Notes: generated by a model not told the origin, from the sequence alone. Positions 44,930-56,737 are shown, counted from the stretch's first letter. The stretch is 64,000 nt of DNA from Euwallacea fornicatus (GCF_040115645.1 NC_089565.1:1054001-1118000); one strand, 5' to 3'. Translations and numbers: made by a program.

Positions 44930-46258
44930 TTATGTCCGCGTTTATCTTCATTGTGCTGACGATCATGTCGCTCACACTTTTCTAGACCTCTTCCGATCTT
45001 AGCATCTGATTCGACACGTTTTCCATTATGATCTCTTCCCTCTTCTCGCTATAGAACATAATTTAACGGGCATCGTCCTTTTCCTCGCAATAGCAGCATG
45101 TGCCATTTCCTTTCTTTTTTATTTTATGGAAATGTGCACCGAAAATACCATACGCCGTCATCGTCTGCGTGGGGAAATAATTCGTCCCCCCAACCACGGC
45201 TTTTCCTTGATCAAGATCTTTGGCTAGCCCTCGTTGCAGCTGCATCTTTCCCACCAGTATTCCATTAACTCGTTTCTACGAGCCATTTTTACTGTTATTG
45301 TTTTCCTGTAGCACTTATTTCTTCCTCCTTTTTGCAAGCCTATTAACAGGAATCTTGAATGCTTCCACGGAAGTTATCAACATCGTGCAATACGCTCAGG
45401 AGACCATTCTGGCCTTTGTCCTTTTTACACCGTCCAGGAAACGTCGGTAGGTTCCAAAACAACGGTCGGCCGCAGTCTCCTCTCTGGTTGTCGGGAGATA
45501 CGAAGTTTTGAGTGGTTCCTGCCATCAAACTAACAACTCTTTTTACATAATTCTTTGACGTGTTCCCTCATTCTCAGATGTTTACACTTAATAACTTTAT
45601 GCTTTGCACTTCTGCACCGTTGATTTCGATTGCGATTTGCTGAAAATTTCTTCGTCCTCCCTTCATCACTATCTGCGTCTTCTCAACCACAACTTATAGA
45701 CGCATTTCCTCCAGTGTCCACATTGTGCACCATATTGCAAACTGTGCCTTTCCCCTAGTTTCTCCCAGTTTTTTCCTGTAAGACCCAATGGCCTGCAATA
45801 GCCAAGATTAATCAATTTTATAGACCCATTCTGAATACTGCATCGTAAAAGATGTTCCATAAGATTGGCCACAGTACGAATCTCTGGGAAACTCCATATG
45901 TTACAGTGTGTTTGATGCCCATTTGGTCTAATATTGCCTTATTCGACACATACCACTTAATAATCCTCACCAGGCATTTCTCAACTTTCCACTCCTCCAA
46001 GGCGTGACCGATGCGCTCCCACGTTACTTAGCTGAAGACTGATTGATGTCGATTAGGACCATCACTACAAACTCCCAATGAGTGTAAGACATGGACTTTA
46101 ATTCTTTGATTGTCTTCTGGATGCTCGCACTGCATCGACCGTGGCCTTCTCCAGTTAATACCCAAATTATAACTTACTGACTTGTCTTCCGATTCTTTTG
46201 GTAAACTGGTGTTTATCAGGCTTTCCAATAATTTTCCTATTGTGTCCAGCAAGCATAG
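44930..46258 (-). pseudogene. R1-like LINE (non-LTR retrotransposon) ORF2 relic, 5' truncated
   Basis: On the minus strand the reverse-transcriptase landmarks run from 46252 downward: MLDTIGKLLESLINTSL, LGINWRRPRSMQC (relatives: YGFRRGRST), then RIIKWYVSNKAIL, HTVTYGVSQRFVLWPILWN (relatives: GVPQGSVLGP). The catalytic FADD-type block has decayed to GYCRPLGL. A C-terminal segment NYFPTQTMTAYGIFGAHFHK and CCYCEEKDDA matches the gag-like zinc motif region typical of R1/Jockey-group ORF2 ends. Many stops and frameshifts show it is dead. The 5' end is missing beyond 46258. Target duplications were not identified. Confidence 0.78.
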
Positions 46259-47139
46259 AACATCAGCAGTATCATTTAAATTTAAAATAATAAATAATTA
46301 AGTAAGAATTATAATTATTTAAAATTTAGAGCCCGGTCTGAACACTATCCGTTTAGGATTTTTGTGATTGCAACTTCTCTGTGGTTACAACTGTTTTGGA
46401 AAGCTCTGCTTCGAAGTGAATGCGAATATTGTCACAGAAGAAAAAATCAATAAATAATATATAAATAATTACCTAATCGCAAATTTGTGTATATTTATAA
46501 ATTAGATATTTAATGCTTAGCATTAGAATGACGGTAAATCGGTTTTGGAATAACAACTTACTAAAGGGCATTGGCAGTTGTCCCATATTTGAAAGTTGCC
46601 CTTTCTTGTAAAATACATAATGTACATTTTTAACACTAAATACACAATTTTGTTGTACATTCTTAAATAATCAGAAACGTAACAAATATCTAAGGAAATC
46701 GGTGAATAAGCTTAAGTACTATTTATTTAACGTAATGATTACAATGTCTCATGGATAGTACCACTAATGAAATCGCAAGCAGTTAAAACATTAAAATAGA
46801 CAGTTTTATGGGTCTTTATCGGTCGTAAAAATTGCGTGCCACCGCACGAGAATTGTAAGATTAGGAAACAATCTTGTTGCTTTGCCAAACGAACGAATCA
46901 TCTAATTTTTATTATCAATTAGGAGGTCGTAAAATTGGCTTTATTGATACATTCGATCTCAGGTTCAACGTTGCCAATTTACACCCACACAAATCCGATT
47001 AAGCCATTACAACTACTTTAAATACACTTAAAAAAAAGTATTGTTTTTAATAATGGGACTATAGCTCACAGAAGTTACAGATTTTATAATACCTGCACAT
47101 TTAAGTAATAGAGTTATTTAACTAATATGGACAGTGTGA
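46259..47139. other. Noncoding AT-rich stretch
   Basis: No gene, TIR pair or tandem repeat was recognised. Confidence 0.4.
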
Positions 47140-47994
47140 TATATACCGCACGGCTCTTCATTGTACACTCCCCTCCCCCACTCCTTCTCCCCGTAAACTT
47201 TTCTACGAATTATTTCTTTCGATAAACTCAAAGGTGGCATTAAATAGGACAATAAAATACTATCTGTTAACGTCTGTTCATTTTCTTAAATGTTGCTTAC
47301 GTCACCGGTAGCGCCAAATGGCCGGATTCTTCAAATTCAAACGTGGGTCATGTGACACCTCAAATTAGAGATCTTTCGAAACTACATTCAATGGTGTGTT
47401 GCGCTTCGAAATATATCGATTAGTTTTTGAGAAAAACAGCTCTAAATGTGGTAACAAAAGCGATACAAATCAAGTTATATAGTACGTAAACAATGAGAAA
47501 GCTCCTTTGTTGATAGGAATTTTCTTTTCGCTTTTGTGCTCACGAAAAGTTTTTGATTTAAAAAAAAAAGGAAAAATTGATAAAAAATAATCAAAGACCA
47601 TTTGTGAGCACAAAATTCAAAAAACAAAGCATTTTCCTATTAACAAACAAGTTTTTTCGTTATTTATGTACTGGTTAACTGAGTTGGTACTGCAGCTATT
47701 ATCGCATTTATAACTGTTTTTCTGCAGAGCTGCGCGATAGATTTGGAACCGCGGTTCCATCATTAAATGTAGTTTTGAAAGGCTTTTAATTTGAGATACG
47801 CCTTGACCCATATTTCTTTTTAAAAAATTGAGCTGTTTTGCGCTACCGGTGACGTAATGAACATTAAAAAAAATAAACAAACGTCAAAAGATGGTAGTTT
47901 CCGTCCTATTTAATGATGCTTTGAAAAGGTTGAGAAATAATTATTTCTTAAAAAAATTAAAGGTGGGGTACAATTTAGAGCCGCGCGGTATATA
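47140..47994. mobile_element. Large palindromic element, 855 bp
   Basis: TATATACCGCACGGCTCTTC (47140) is mirrored by TTAGAGCCGCGCGGTATATA (ending 47994). The arms are about 420 bp each and almost meet at the centre (about 47565). Mirrored blocks include CATTAAATAGGAC against GTCCTATTTAATG, TTACGTCACCGGTAGCGCCA against GCGCTACCGGTGACGTAA, and TTTTGTGCTCACGAAAAG against TTTGTGAGCACAAAA. The arms have diverged by indels. No transposase is encoded; the minus-strand frame at 47617-47880 is arm sequence. The ends do not resemble the GGGTGTCC family. A TA-TA context at both ends suggests a TA target. Confidence 0.82.
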
Positions 47995-47996
47995 GA

Positions 47997-48117
47997 TGTT
48001 GGGAATAACGTCTCACACACCAGTAGGAGTTGGTTTAGCAGTGGTATTGCGGTGGCAGCTAGGGGAACTGAAGAACAAGAAAAGGAATACGAAAATAGAA
48101 AACGTTTTGCTGGTGGG
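47997..48117 (+). other. Coding-like segment beside the palindromic element
   Basis: Directly after the palindromic element, one frame reads NNVSHTSRSWFSSGIAVAAR and GTEEQEKEYENRKRFAGG up to a donor-like GGTG, GTAAGG at 48117-48118. The composition is coding-like, but no clear acceptor exists outside the element and no family was recognised. It may be an exon whose upstream boundary was displaced by the insertion, or chance. Confidence 0.25.
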
Positions 48118-48118
48118 T

Positions 48119-50098
48119 AAGGTGTCCCCTAAATTAATATAGGAATGAACAATCCACTTCAAACCTGTAGAACATAGTTAGTTACATCAAAGATTCTAAT
48201 CAGATAGTCGCAATGACGATGTTTGTGATTGATGTCTCACAGTTTTAACTCGTGAACGTTTTTTTTAAATACCAGGCCCTTATTTGTATGATAATATCAT
48301 ACCCGAAAGCTAGACAGAGTGAAGGACACTGGAGTCGATCGAGTTAAATTATGGACATTGTGTGCATAAGATTTTGCCTAAAATATATTCAAATTTAACG
48401 TTTAATTTCACCAAATTAAACAGTGACAACTTTGTCACTACTGCTTTTTATCCGGAATATTATCTGCCCTTCTCAACGGGGATTCTCTAAGCAAATCTTA
48501 TGTTCGCTCAGGACGAACAGCAGTTCGATACTACAAATTCGTATCACTCATTAAGTAGTGATCGAAGATGCTAAATATTGTATCACACACTGAATGCAAA
48601 TTTAGAAATTTTGGAAAAAAGAAATAAATATTTTCGAGGTGTTCCGTCAAAAGGGAAGTAAACAATTAAAAAATAAAAGACACAGACATGTACTTTTAGG
48701 TATATACTCAAGTTTTCTTACAAAGAAATCAAATAGTTAGCAGCGTCATCAGACATTCAACGGTCATAATCAGAAAACGCGGTAAGAAAATTAAGAGGAC
48801 AAAATACAATCAATAAAACAATCCTTAATGCGTAATTAGTTTATAATTTATGATTTTTATAATCTGAATACTGATTAGCTATCGCTAGGTATCTATCTTG
48901 CGATCGTTGCACAATTTATTTAAATCTAAACGTGCTTCAACCTGATTTTGTGCGTGTTCCTCTAAGTTAAACGATGAGGGAAGCCAGAGGTTTTTACTGT
49001 ATACGTCAGATGGGTTTTTATAAATAAAACAAACAGAAATTTATGGAACGTTGTTTTACTTTCAAGAATCGCGAGAAGAATATCTCGCCCGATAAAATCC
49101 GTTATAGTGGCCTCGAACGCGCATGTTTGCATTAAAATGAATCAACACAAACACACTTCACCACCCTTCACGAAAGCTAACAGATATGAATGGAATATTT
49201 AAAGAGGTTTGAGGATTTTTCAGTTTCAGCGTAGCAAAGTATCAATCGGAAAGTCAAAAGGGTCCGCACAAAGTTGTAGTGCAAACCTCCCGAGCTACAG
49301 TGGGTTCCTGACCAAAAATAAAGCAAAAATCCGTGTAAATATGCAGACCTCAGTTCCATGCCGAAATTTAGAGAGCAGATTGGAAAACTTCCGAGTAATC
49401 TGCTGTTTCGTCAATACGTTTTAAAATATGCAAATACGGGGTGTTCGGTTAACAATTCACCCTCTATATAATTTCGTTTTTTTTTGGACAATTAAGTTGG
49501 ACACCTAAAATGAAGGAAAGTTCCTAGTTGAACCTTTTTTTAATATCAAAAGTAAAGAAGTTCCATATTTCGAGGTTAAGTGTTGACGAAATATCCTGCA
49601 TGTAGAAGAAACTTGATTTTTGTATTTTAATTTTTTGCTTGTAAGCATAGAATAGTTTATTATAGAAGAATTTAGCTAAAACAGAAATTTTAACAGTAAT
49701 TTTAACAGAGATATCAATCCTTTGAATAAAGGTTCCTAGATACGTGTGCAGTACAGTGACGTATCGAAATCCAGCATCGAGCTCCTTTTACTTGTTTTTT
49801 TTCCAAAAATGGGTTAGTCAATGTAATTGCAAAGCAACTTAATGAATTCCATTTAAAATTTACTCTTAAAATAAATATGTTACGTAATGCGGCTACCAAA
49901 TATGCATATTTTATAAATATTTAAATACCTACAGGGTGGCTCAAAAAAGTTTGAATTTCAAAAGTTGAGTTTTTTTCAAATGGTACGCTTTGTATTTGAG
50001 CAGCCCAGTGCATTCTAATCTTTTTTTTAAATCGAACATTCTATATATTTTAAGCTTGCCAGATAGTAGTTTAAAAAACTGTGAAATTTTATCAAATA
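48119..50098. other. Mostly noncoding stretch with TIR-like starts
   Basis: No gene was recognised. TACGGGGTGTTCGGTTAAC near 49435 and TACAGGGTGGCTCAAAAAAG near 49931 look like left ends of long-TIR family elements. The second could be the left end of the element whose transposase scrap lies at 52.3-52.5 kb, with the Tc1 element inserted between, but no right TIR was found. Confidence 0.35.
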
Positions 50099-51005
50099 CA
50101 CTTCGTGATAAAGAAAAGATAACACCCCGTAAAAATGGTTTTATTTAAATAATCTTTCGTTTGCATGTTTGTATATGAGAATACAAAAAACGATTAAATT
50201 TTCAGCCATATTTATCAATGTATTTACGAGTTATCAGGAATTTTACCTTTTTTTTTACTAAAGATATTGCAATGAATTATCAGTAATATGACTGCAAAAT
50301 ATCATTTATTGGTGTATAGTGGGATTAGAAAGTGTTTATGGACTACTCGAATATGCCTAGACGCAGTACGCAGTGAAATTTTCATCAATTGAGTGAGTTT
50401 GAAAAAGGTCAAATAGTGCATCTACAAGGGGATAGTCGGTCATTTAGGAAAATCTCCACTAGATTGCTCAGTAGTGCAACCACTATAGTGAGATGTTAGA
50501 CATGGTTCCAAAAAAGGCAGAAGGAGAGTTACTGACCGATCCCGAAGAACTGCAGAACGACAAGATCACTGCCTTTGAATTATGGCCCTAAGAGATGGGT
50601 TTGTCTCGTCGAGGACGCTGGCGGATCAGTTGTTTGTTGAGTATGAAAGGCCCATTGAGATTCAAGTCATTTATCGCCAGATAAGAAAGTTTGGTCTGAT
50701 TTCTTATCATCTCCATCTTGTGTTACCCCTCACCCTAAATTATCGTCAAAATCGACTGCAATAGTGCAAAGAACGGATAAACTGGAATAATATCGTGTTT
50801 AGTGACAAATCCAGATTCTGTGTTCCTAGGCATGATAGTTGGGCAAGAATAAGAAGAATACCGAGTAAAAGATAAGATCCTCAGTTTACAATACAGAAGC
50901 ATGTGCATCAGATTGTTGGGGTAATGGTTTGGGATACTATTGCATATGGTAGCAGATCATCCTTACTTTTCATTAAAAGCAGTATAACTGCTCAACGATA
51001 CATCT

Positions 51006-51558
51006 TTTCTTTTTTTTTTTTTTTTTTTTTTTTTTGTAGAGGGGGAAAAACCTTCTAAAGGTACCCGGTCTGATGGACTGGCGACCGGGTTATGTGGGAT
51101 TCACCATCTGAAGGGAGGCGCCTACCCACTAAAAAACCCACCTCTCTTCACCGTTGTTCCCCCCCGGAACCGCCTAAAGGCATTACTTCAGGGGGTGGTG
51201 GCATCGCGCCTACTAATCTGGCCTAGGCCGGTCCGCTTCGCGGAGGACTTCTCCCCGTAACACTCGTCGTCTTCCATTCCCTCTCGTACGTTTCGCATTC
51301 ATGATTTTCTCTACCATTCTTGCAAACGCATTCCATTTACATTCTGATTCCAGAATCTCACTGCCGATCACGTTTCGATCCAGTCTGAGTCCGCACCAGC
51401 CGGGCCTCCGCGCGATCGGCCTCCCATGCCTGACACTCCCACAGCGTGTGCTCGGGAGTGTCGCTCACACCATTCTCTTCATTCCCGCAGAACCAGCAGT
51501 GGTCACTGCGCTCAACCCCTATTCGTCGCAGGTATTTTCCGAACACACCGTGCCCGGT
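51006..51558 (-). mobile_element. 5'-truncated R1-like LINE inserted in Tc1-C
   Basis: The 14 bp TCAACGATACATCT occurs at 50992-51005 and again, unchanged, at 51559-51572, a perfect target-site duplication. The insert starts with a poly(T) tract of about 25-30 bases, so the element lies on the minus strand with a poly(A) tail. It then has a markedly GC-richer 3' UTR (about 51040-51300) and the end of ORF2. A perfect target duplication and intact poly(A) point to a comparatively recent insertion, later than the death of the host Tc1 copy. Confidence 0.9.
51358..51546 (-). CDS. LINE ORF2 C-terminus, truncated
   Basis: The minus-strand frame reads FGKYLRRIGVERSDHCWFCG, then SDTPEHTLWECQAWEADRAE. 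C17 and C20 in CWFCG, H30 in PEHTL and C35 in WEC form the gag-like zinc motif that closes ORF2 in R1-group LINEs. No reverse transcriptase remains, because the element is truncated at 51558. The frame is open, which fits recent insertion, but it is not a host gene. Confidence 0.8.
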   Translation of the reverse strand: MFGKYLRRIGVERSDHCWFCGNEENGVSDTPEHTLWECQAWEADRAEARLVRTQTGSKRDRQ

Positions 51559-52249
51559 TCAACGATACATCTAAGAAATCCTGGAACCTCATCTTGTACC
51601 TTATTGGAAAATTATCGTTAATTCAGTTTTCCAGCAAGACAATGCACAACCACATGTGGTTAGAGGAACTATAGACTTCTTTCGACAGAATGCAATCCAT
51701 TTGCTACCTTGGGCAACTTAATCTCCAGACTTCTCACCGACTGAACATTTATGGGATATTGTAAGTAGAAGGTTGCATAATTTACCCCATCTCCCACAAA
51801 CCCTAGCGGCGTTATATCGTGCTGTCCAGTTAGCCTGGAATGAGATCCCCCAGGAGCACATCAATCATCTCATTAAATCCACGCCTGGACGTGTACAGAA
51901 ATGTATAAGACACTGCAGAGGACTGACAAATTATTAGTTTTTTTTTTGGTTTTTAACAATTAAATTTGTTCTATTTTTTTAATGAAGTATTTGATTTACA
52001 TGTGGGCTAAAAATTATTAATTTAACCATTTTTACGGAGTGTTTTCTTTTCTATGTCACGTAATATATATTTTATACTCTTCGTTAATAGTTTTCATATT
52101 TTAGTTTCAATTGATTCTAGACACTAATTGTGCAACCAATAATATTTAATAGTCCAAAATAAATGTAAAACACCTTTTTAATTAAGTTTTTTTAAAATTG
52201 TCATTAAATCATAAATTTCAAATGTGTAGCTCTGAGCTGAGATAAATAT

Positions 52250-52545
52250 TTTATTTCATTTAAAATCTTTTGAGCAAATGCTGAAACAAATGACCATCCT
52301 CTTGAGCACATACAAACATTTAACTTTTTAATAATATTTTCTCGCACTCGAGACAATATTACAGGGATTCAAAATCGGGAAATATTTGTGATCTTATCTT
52401 GCATATCTGCTCGTGTAATTGGCGGTGTAACAGATACCTTTTCTTCATTGTAACCCCGCAGAAAGAAATGAAGTGAAATAAAATCGCACGAACTTGGTGG
52501 CCAATCAAAGAAGTCTTTAGAACCAATTCATTTTTGGAGGTACCT
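52250..52545 (-). pseudogene. C-terminal scrap of long-TIR family transposase (copy 5)
   Basis: On the minus strand IGSKDFFDWPPSSCDFISLH is followed by FFLRGYNEEKVSVTPPITRA and DMQDKITNIS, then RVRENIIKKLNVCMCSRGWS. These match, in order, the third catalytic block (relatives: WPPRSPDLTPLDFFLWG) and the C-terminal tail of the family seen at 11-18 kb. The catalytic Asp position reads His here. Upstream blocks are not recognisable beyond 52545. Confidence 0.72.
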
Positions 52546-53748
52546 CTAGTTTAAGAAGTCAGGTATCTCGCAACGATAATGTGATTATTTCTTTAAAAAC
52601 TGAAGATTTGTAGTTCCAAAGAAAATTCTTAGCAACACTTTGAAACCACGTCCATGCTGCCGCTTCAAGGGTTGTTAAACATTATGTAAACCATTTGTCT
52701 GCTAATTATTTCCGAATACCAAGTGCAGTAAATATCGCTTCTTTAATTTTTGTGTATGATAATTTGGGAAAAACTAAAAGAAATACCACAAAGGCGATTC
52801 TTCACGGTTGAGCGTTTTGGCAAAGATTTTGCTCAGACCAAATTTGATGAAGCGGATGACCACATGACGGCGCAGATGACCCGGCGATATTGCATATGGG
52901 AACATAACTCACGTTGCAAGCCAAAAGCAAATGTTTCGAACACAATAAATTAATTCATTTGTCAAGTGACGCTAATTAGATCACCTACATAGAAAATTCT
53001 CTAAATTTAGAAGTAGGAACTCTCTTACTCTTTAAAGTTTAACGGTATCATGTAGCTATTTTTCAAATTTCAACGTAACCCGTTGACATGGTGAAATCTC
53101 ATTTGAAAAAAAAAACAGATTTTATCTAAATCTATCAGTGAAAAGGAAGATATTTAGTGAAGATTTGTGCTAAGGATTTTAGTAATTAAGTGAATTTTAA
53201 TGTAATTTCCTACATATGTAAAAACGTATAAAGTGCAACTCCAAGTAAAAATTGTGAGCATTCTATAGGGCTATCACAACCCCTACATCAACATTAAAGA
53301 ATAGGTTAAGTTAGGGATACGGTTTCCTACCGAGTTCTTTCAAGACTCACTTGAACCTCAAACTGTAGGAGACCAAAAGACCTTTCCAGTTCAGCTCTAG
53401 ATGTGTTAGTGCAACATCTAGGGCAAAGAAGAAGACTGTCGAAGTTCCTGTTTAGGGTAAGTTAATTCATAATAAATAGTTGTATGTTTTTTTTTTTTAA
53501 CTAATTTTAAGTTGTAGAGGAAAACAATTTTGAAGTTTCCTAAATTCATCTGTAAAGCTACCATCAAGGGACCTTTAGGAAACCTAGGTAGTAGCTCTCG
53601 ATGATAATTTATAAAGAAAAATTTGTTTTTTTATGAATAAATTTAGTTAAATTGTTCATCCCAACTCTATTTATTCTTGAATAAAAATAGATAAGACCTC
53701 TCTCAACATCAGGAAGGTTTTAGCAGAAATATTTGGAGATGAAAACAG
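52546..53748. other. Noncoding stretch
   Basis: No gene was recognised; the plus-strand frame at 52750-52953 has no domain signal. Confidence 0.35.
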
Positions 53749-53985
53749 CTAGAACCCAAGTGATGGAGATAAGCCAATAGTTAAGATAGAATCGGAAGCG
53801 ACCGGCACGGCATCAGTGCAAGCCGCTACAGATTTTTCGGGACATCCGAAGTGTCTTATGGATAACTCTTGGGTTATCCACATATTTTTCGGCATGGTAA
53901 CGGCTGATACGCTTAAGCCAACATCCATGGGTTCATCCTTTTTCATGTAGCCAATGTTCAACCAATGTTGAGTCGCCATGCCTAC
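53749..53985 (-). other. Coding-like segment with splice acceptor, unidentified
   Basis: On the minus strand a good acceptor (TTCATTTTTCAG) precedes GMATQHWLNIGYMKKDEPMD and then VGLSVSAVTMPKNMWITQEL; the frame continues to a stop at 53749-53751. Composition and length look coding, and it could be a terminal exon or start at its own ATG (53979). No family was recognised. Confidence 0.3.
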
Positions 53986-54054
53986 TGAAAAATGAAGAAG
54001 GATGAAAAATTTATTAGTGCCACAAGTTTAGACAAAAACAAATTTAAATTTCAT

Positions 54055-54170
54055 TTTGTATTTACAAATTCCACAAAGATTTGCATCCCATAGATAGAAG
54101 TACCCTTGTCTGGGATGAAGACAATAAATATACCCAGTGACGCTAGAAGTGTTACACCCAGTATGAATAA
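54055..54170 (-). other. Coding-like hydrophobic segment, unidentified
   Basis: A minus-strand frame reads NSKKLFILGVTLLASLGIFI and VFIPDKGTSIYGMQIFVEF, one strongly hydrophobic helix. GT donors are possible after VEF or after PDK; the latter would join in frame to the segment at 53749-53985. An in-frame stop precedes it at the nearest acceptor, so exon status is doubtful. Confidence 0.22.
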
Positions 54171-54396
54171 TTTTTTGGAATTAATGTTTTGGCAACGAAA
54201 TTACTATATAGAAAGCAGGCCACGATGCCATGGTGAACATTTTATCTTCAACAGCTTTTGCAAAAAAAAGAGTTTCATTTCTTAGTTTTTTGTGACGACA
54301 ACGGTTCGTGCGACCTGCTTGGTACAGATATTTTTAGTTCTCATGTTTCTGTCTACTTGTGCAAAATCCCCAAGATCCGAACACTTTAACAATATC

Positions 54397-54890
54397 ACCA
54401 TCTTAGCGATTTTGACAGGGGCAGAATTGTTGCCCATCGACATGTTGGTTTGTCTTAACGCGAAATTGCTCGCCGTGTTAACTCCACTGCAATGACGGTA
54501 GTGGGTGTGTGTCGGGTGTGGGCAGAAGAAGCCAGAGGACCCCGTAGAATACCAACTGGCCAACCGAGACGTACCACAGAGCGTCAAGATCGGCGCTTCA
54601 GACAACTAGCTCTGGAGACCGCTTTGCTCCTACACGCCAACTTGGTAACCGAAGGTTTGGAGAAGAAGGTAGACCTGGTAGTATGCGAACTCTATATCGT
54701 CGCATTTCAGCCTCTGGACTGTTGTTATACCCTCCTCGATTAGTGCTACCTTTAACAGCAGCACACGTTTGGACTGGTGTAGAGAACGGCAGCATTGGGA
54801 GGCAGAATGGCATAATGTCATATTCAGCGACGAATCGCCATTCTGTTTAGGCATGCATGGTGGCCGTATAAGGGTAAGAAGCCCTTTTTA
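54397..54890 (+). pseudogene. Tc1-like transposase, 5' fragment (element D)
   Basis: Blocks in order are HHLSDFDRGRIVAHRHVGLS, a stop, REIARRVNSTAMTVV, RTTERQDRRFRQLAL (AT-hook-like linker), SASGLLLYPPRLVLPLTAAH with a frameshift on each side, then LDWCRERQHWEAEWHNVIFS and DESPFCLGMHGGRIRV, which carries the first catalytic Asp. Similarity ends abruptly near 54890; the second Asp and Glu blocks are missing. It is related to Tc1-C at 50 kb but distinct from it. Other open frames at 54282-54854 are mirrors of this fragment. Confidence 0.8.
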
Positions 54891-55209
54891 CAAAAAACTA
54901 AGAAGCGAAACTTTTTTTTTACAAAAACTATTAAAGATAAAATATAGTGCATGGTACCATAGTCTGATTTCTATATAGTCGTTTTGTAGTCACAACATTA
55001 ATCCCAAAAAATTGTTCCTGGTAGGTGTAACACTTGTAATGTCACTGAGTATACTAAAGGCGTTACAGAAAAGTCTCTTCTTAAAGAAAGTGAGTCTGGT
55101 GAAAAGCTTTGGGATGGGCAAAGCTCGTTGTAAATCAAACATAATTGCATAAAATACCTTATATTTATACATTTTCTATTGCCATTTTTATTGTTTCTTG
55201 GCCAGCTTT

Positions 55210-56100
55210 AGTTTTTCTGTAATGTAATTCTAGATCCGTCATCAGTTCTTCTGTTTTTTTATTGGTATTGTTTCGAATTTTAGTTTCTTAAGTAGAAAAC
55301 ATCTGTAGAATCTGTAACGGTACATTGATCTACTTTAGAGGACTTGCATCTGATATTGAATTCTTCAGTGAATATTCTTCGAAATTTAACGAAAGGAACT
55401 AGTTTAAGTTCTTTCTCATCAGCGCAATCAGGTTTCAATAACAAAAATCTATGGTGCATTTCACTGGCTTTGGTATTTAAGTAATCTTTTTATAAAGCAT
55501 CTCGCTGCATTCAATTGTTTTTTTGTGTATGTCTTTTTACATTTTTCATGTAAGCCTCTTCGGTCCCTGGTTGATAGTCCCTCTTGACATTTGTATAGCT
55601 AAATTTTCAATCCATCCACGCTTCTTTTGCAATCCATGGATACTGAAGAACCCTTCCTTACAACTTCATTTCCTTCTACTGGAAACCACCATAGAATATT
55701 CCACTTTGAAATACCTTCCGGAAGGAAGATCTTTCTTGGTTTTGTACTTGTTGACATTTTAAAGAACCAAAAAAATACGCATTCTGTATATTTCTTTCTC
55801 CGAGTTCCTAATACTTCATGAATATATTCGATCTGTCTTGTAAGAGTAAAACATTTTTTCTTACAACAGAAGCTGGCTCCTCGAGTTTTCTCTTGAATTT
55901 ATATTCCATTTTCTCTGTACGACATGTACGCTTTTCCCCGATTTCACAATTCGTCGTTTTTAGTTTCGCTATTTTTACGTCTCTTTTCATTTCCATCCTC
56001 TCTTGGTCCTTGTTAATGATCACCAAATTTGTGTTCTTCAGACGGGTCTTCTGGCTCTATTTTATGGACCAATCGTACGTTTAACGCACCAACATCTAGA
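55210..56100 (-). pseudogene. Degenerate coding region, possible repeat-encoded protein
   Basis: On the minus strand several frames carry protein-like pieces in sequence: EKMEYKFKRKLEEPASVVRK, RRKKYTECVFFWFFK, and LVPFVKFRRIFTEEFNIRC with KSSKVDQC. The last resembles, from memory, a repetitive insect protein group with a motif like YRxIFxxxFNxxFxxPKxDxCxxC, usually annotated as uncharacterised and transposon-associated. Frameshifts and stops break it throughout. The identification is tentative. Confidence 0.3.
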
Positions 56101-56737
56101 TTAATAATGTAAAGCATAGTATCTATATCAGATACCTCTACACCCTATGTTACATCCTTCATCTATACATTGATTATGTTTCGGTTCGTAATAGCTTTTC
56201 GGCAGAGATTTTATTCATAGGGATTGCTACTCTTAGAGTATCACTATTTATTAAAATCCGTAAAGGCACATTTTCTCCAATCGTCATATAATTTCCAAAG
56301 GAACCCACTATCAACCTATTCAGAGAACTATTGCTAATTGCGTTCAAGAACAGATGTCTACCTTATATGTTTTTACAATTACCAACTCCAGATTTTAGTA
56401 CCAATAAATGGTTCCTACCGCCTTTTCACCGATGGGTTTTGGAAATTCACTCAAATAGGCTTCACTTTTCAACAAACATTTAAATCGTACACATCACGAC
56501 AGGTCATTCATAACACTTTATCACACGTATTAATTTTGTTTGAAGGTATACTACCTTATAGTGGTTAAGAAAATTCAATAACTGATAATTAATAAATAAT
56601 GTTAACTAACATTGTGAGTTAGTTTAACAACTAACATCATTTCGTTTTGTAACTTGAACATACGAAAACACCATAAATTCTCAATACATATTTTAAGCAC
56701 TTTTGCCTAAGAACCGCCCTTCTCATTGCTTGCAATG

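Larger units (their letters stand above)
50353..51937 (+). pseudogene. Tc1-like transposase pseudogene interrupted by a LINE
   Basis: From ATG at 50353 (MPRRSTQ, then a stop) the first half gives LSEFEKGQIVHLQGDSRSFR, SSATTIVRC, ALRDGFVSSRTLADQLFVEY and the region of the first catalytic Asp (NNIVFSDKSRFCVPRHD). After the LINE it resumes with EILEPHLVPYW, FQQDNAQPHVVRGTIDFFRQ (second Asp), SPDFSPTEHLWDIV (Glu), and ends TPGRVQKCIRHCRGLTNY at a stop at 51935-51937. A stop sits exactly after the target duplication (RYI then TAA). Both halves align to one Tc1 protein, which proves the nesting. All three catalytic acidic residues survive, but stops make it inactive. Confidence 0.87.
50099..52066 (+). 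mobile_element. Tc1-like element C, split by a LINE insertion
   Basis: The left end region CGTGATAAAGAAAAGATAAC (from 50104) is mirrored at the right by TTTTCTTTTCTATGTCACG (ending 52060), and CCCCGTAAAAATGGTT by AACCATTTTTACGGAG. TA dinucleotides flank both sides, though the outermost few bases are uncertain. Removing the LINE (553 bp plus one 14 bp target copy) leaves about 1.4 kb, a normal Tc1 size. Confidence 0.78.

Noticed and set aside
51301..51621. 106-codon plus-strand open frame
   Set aside because: Antisense of the LINE ORF2 C-terminus, extended by chance in GC-rich sequence.
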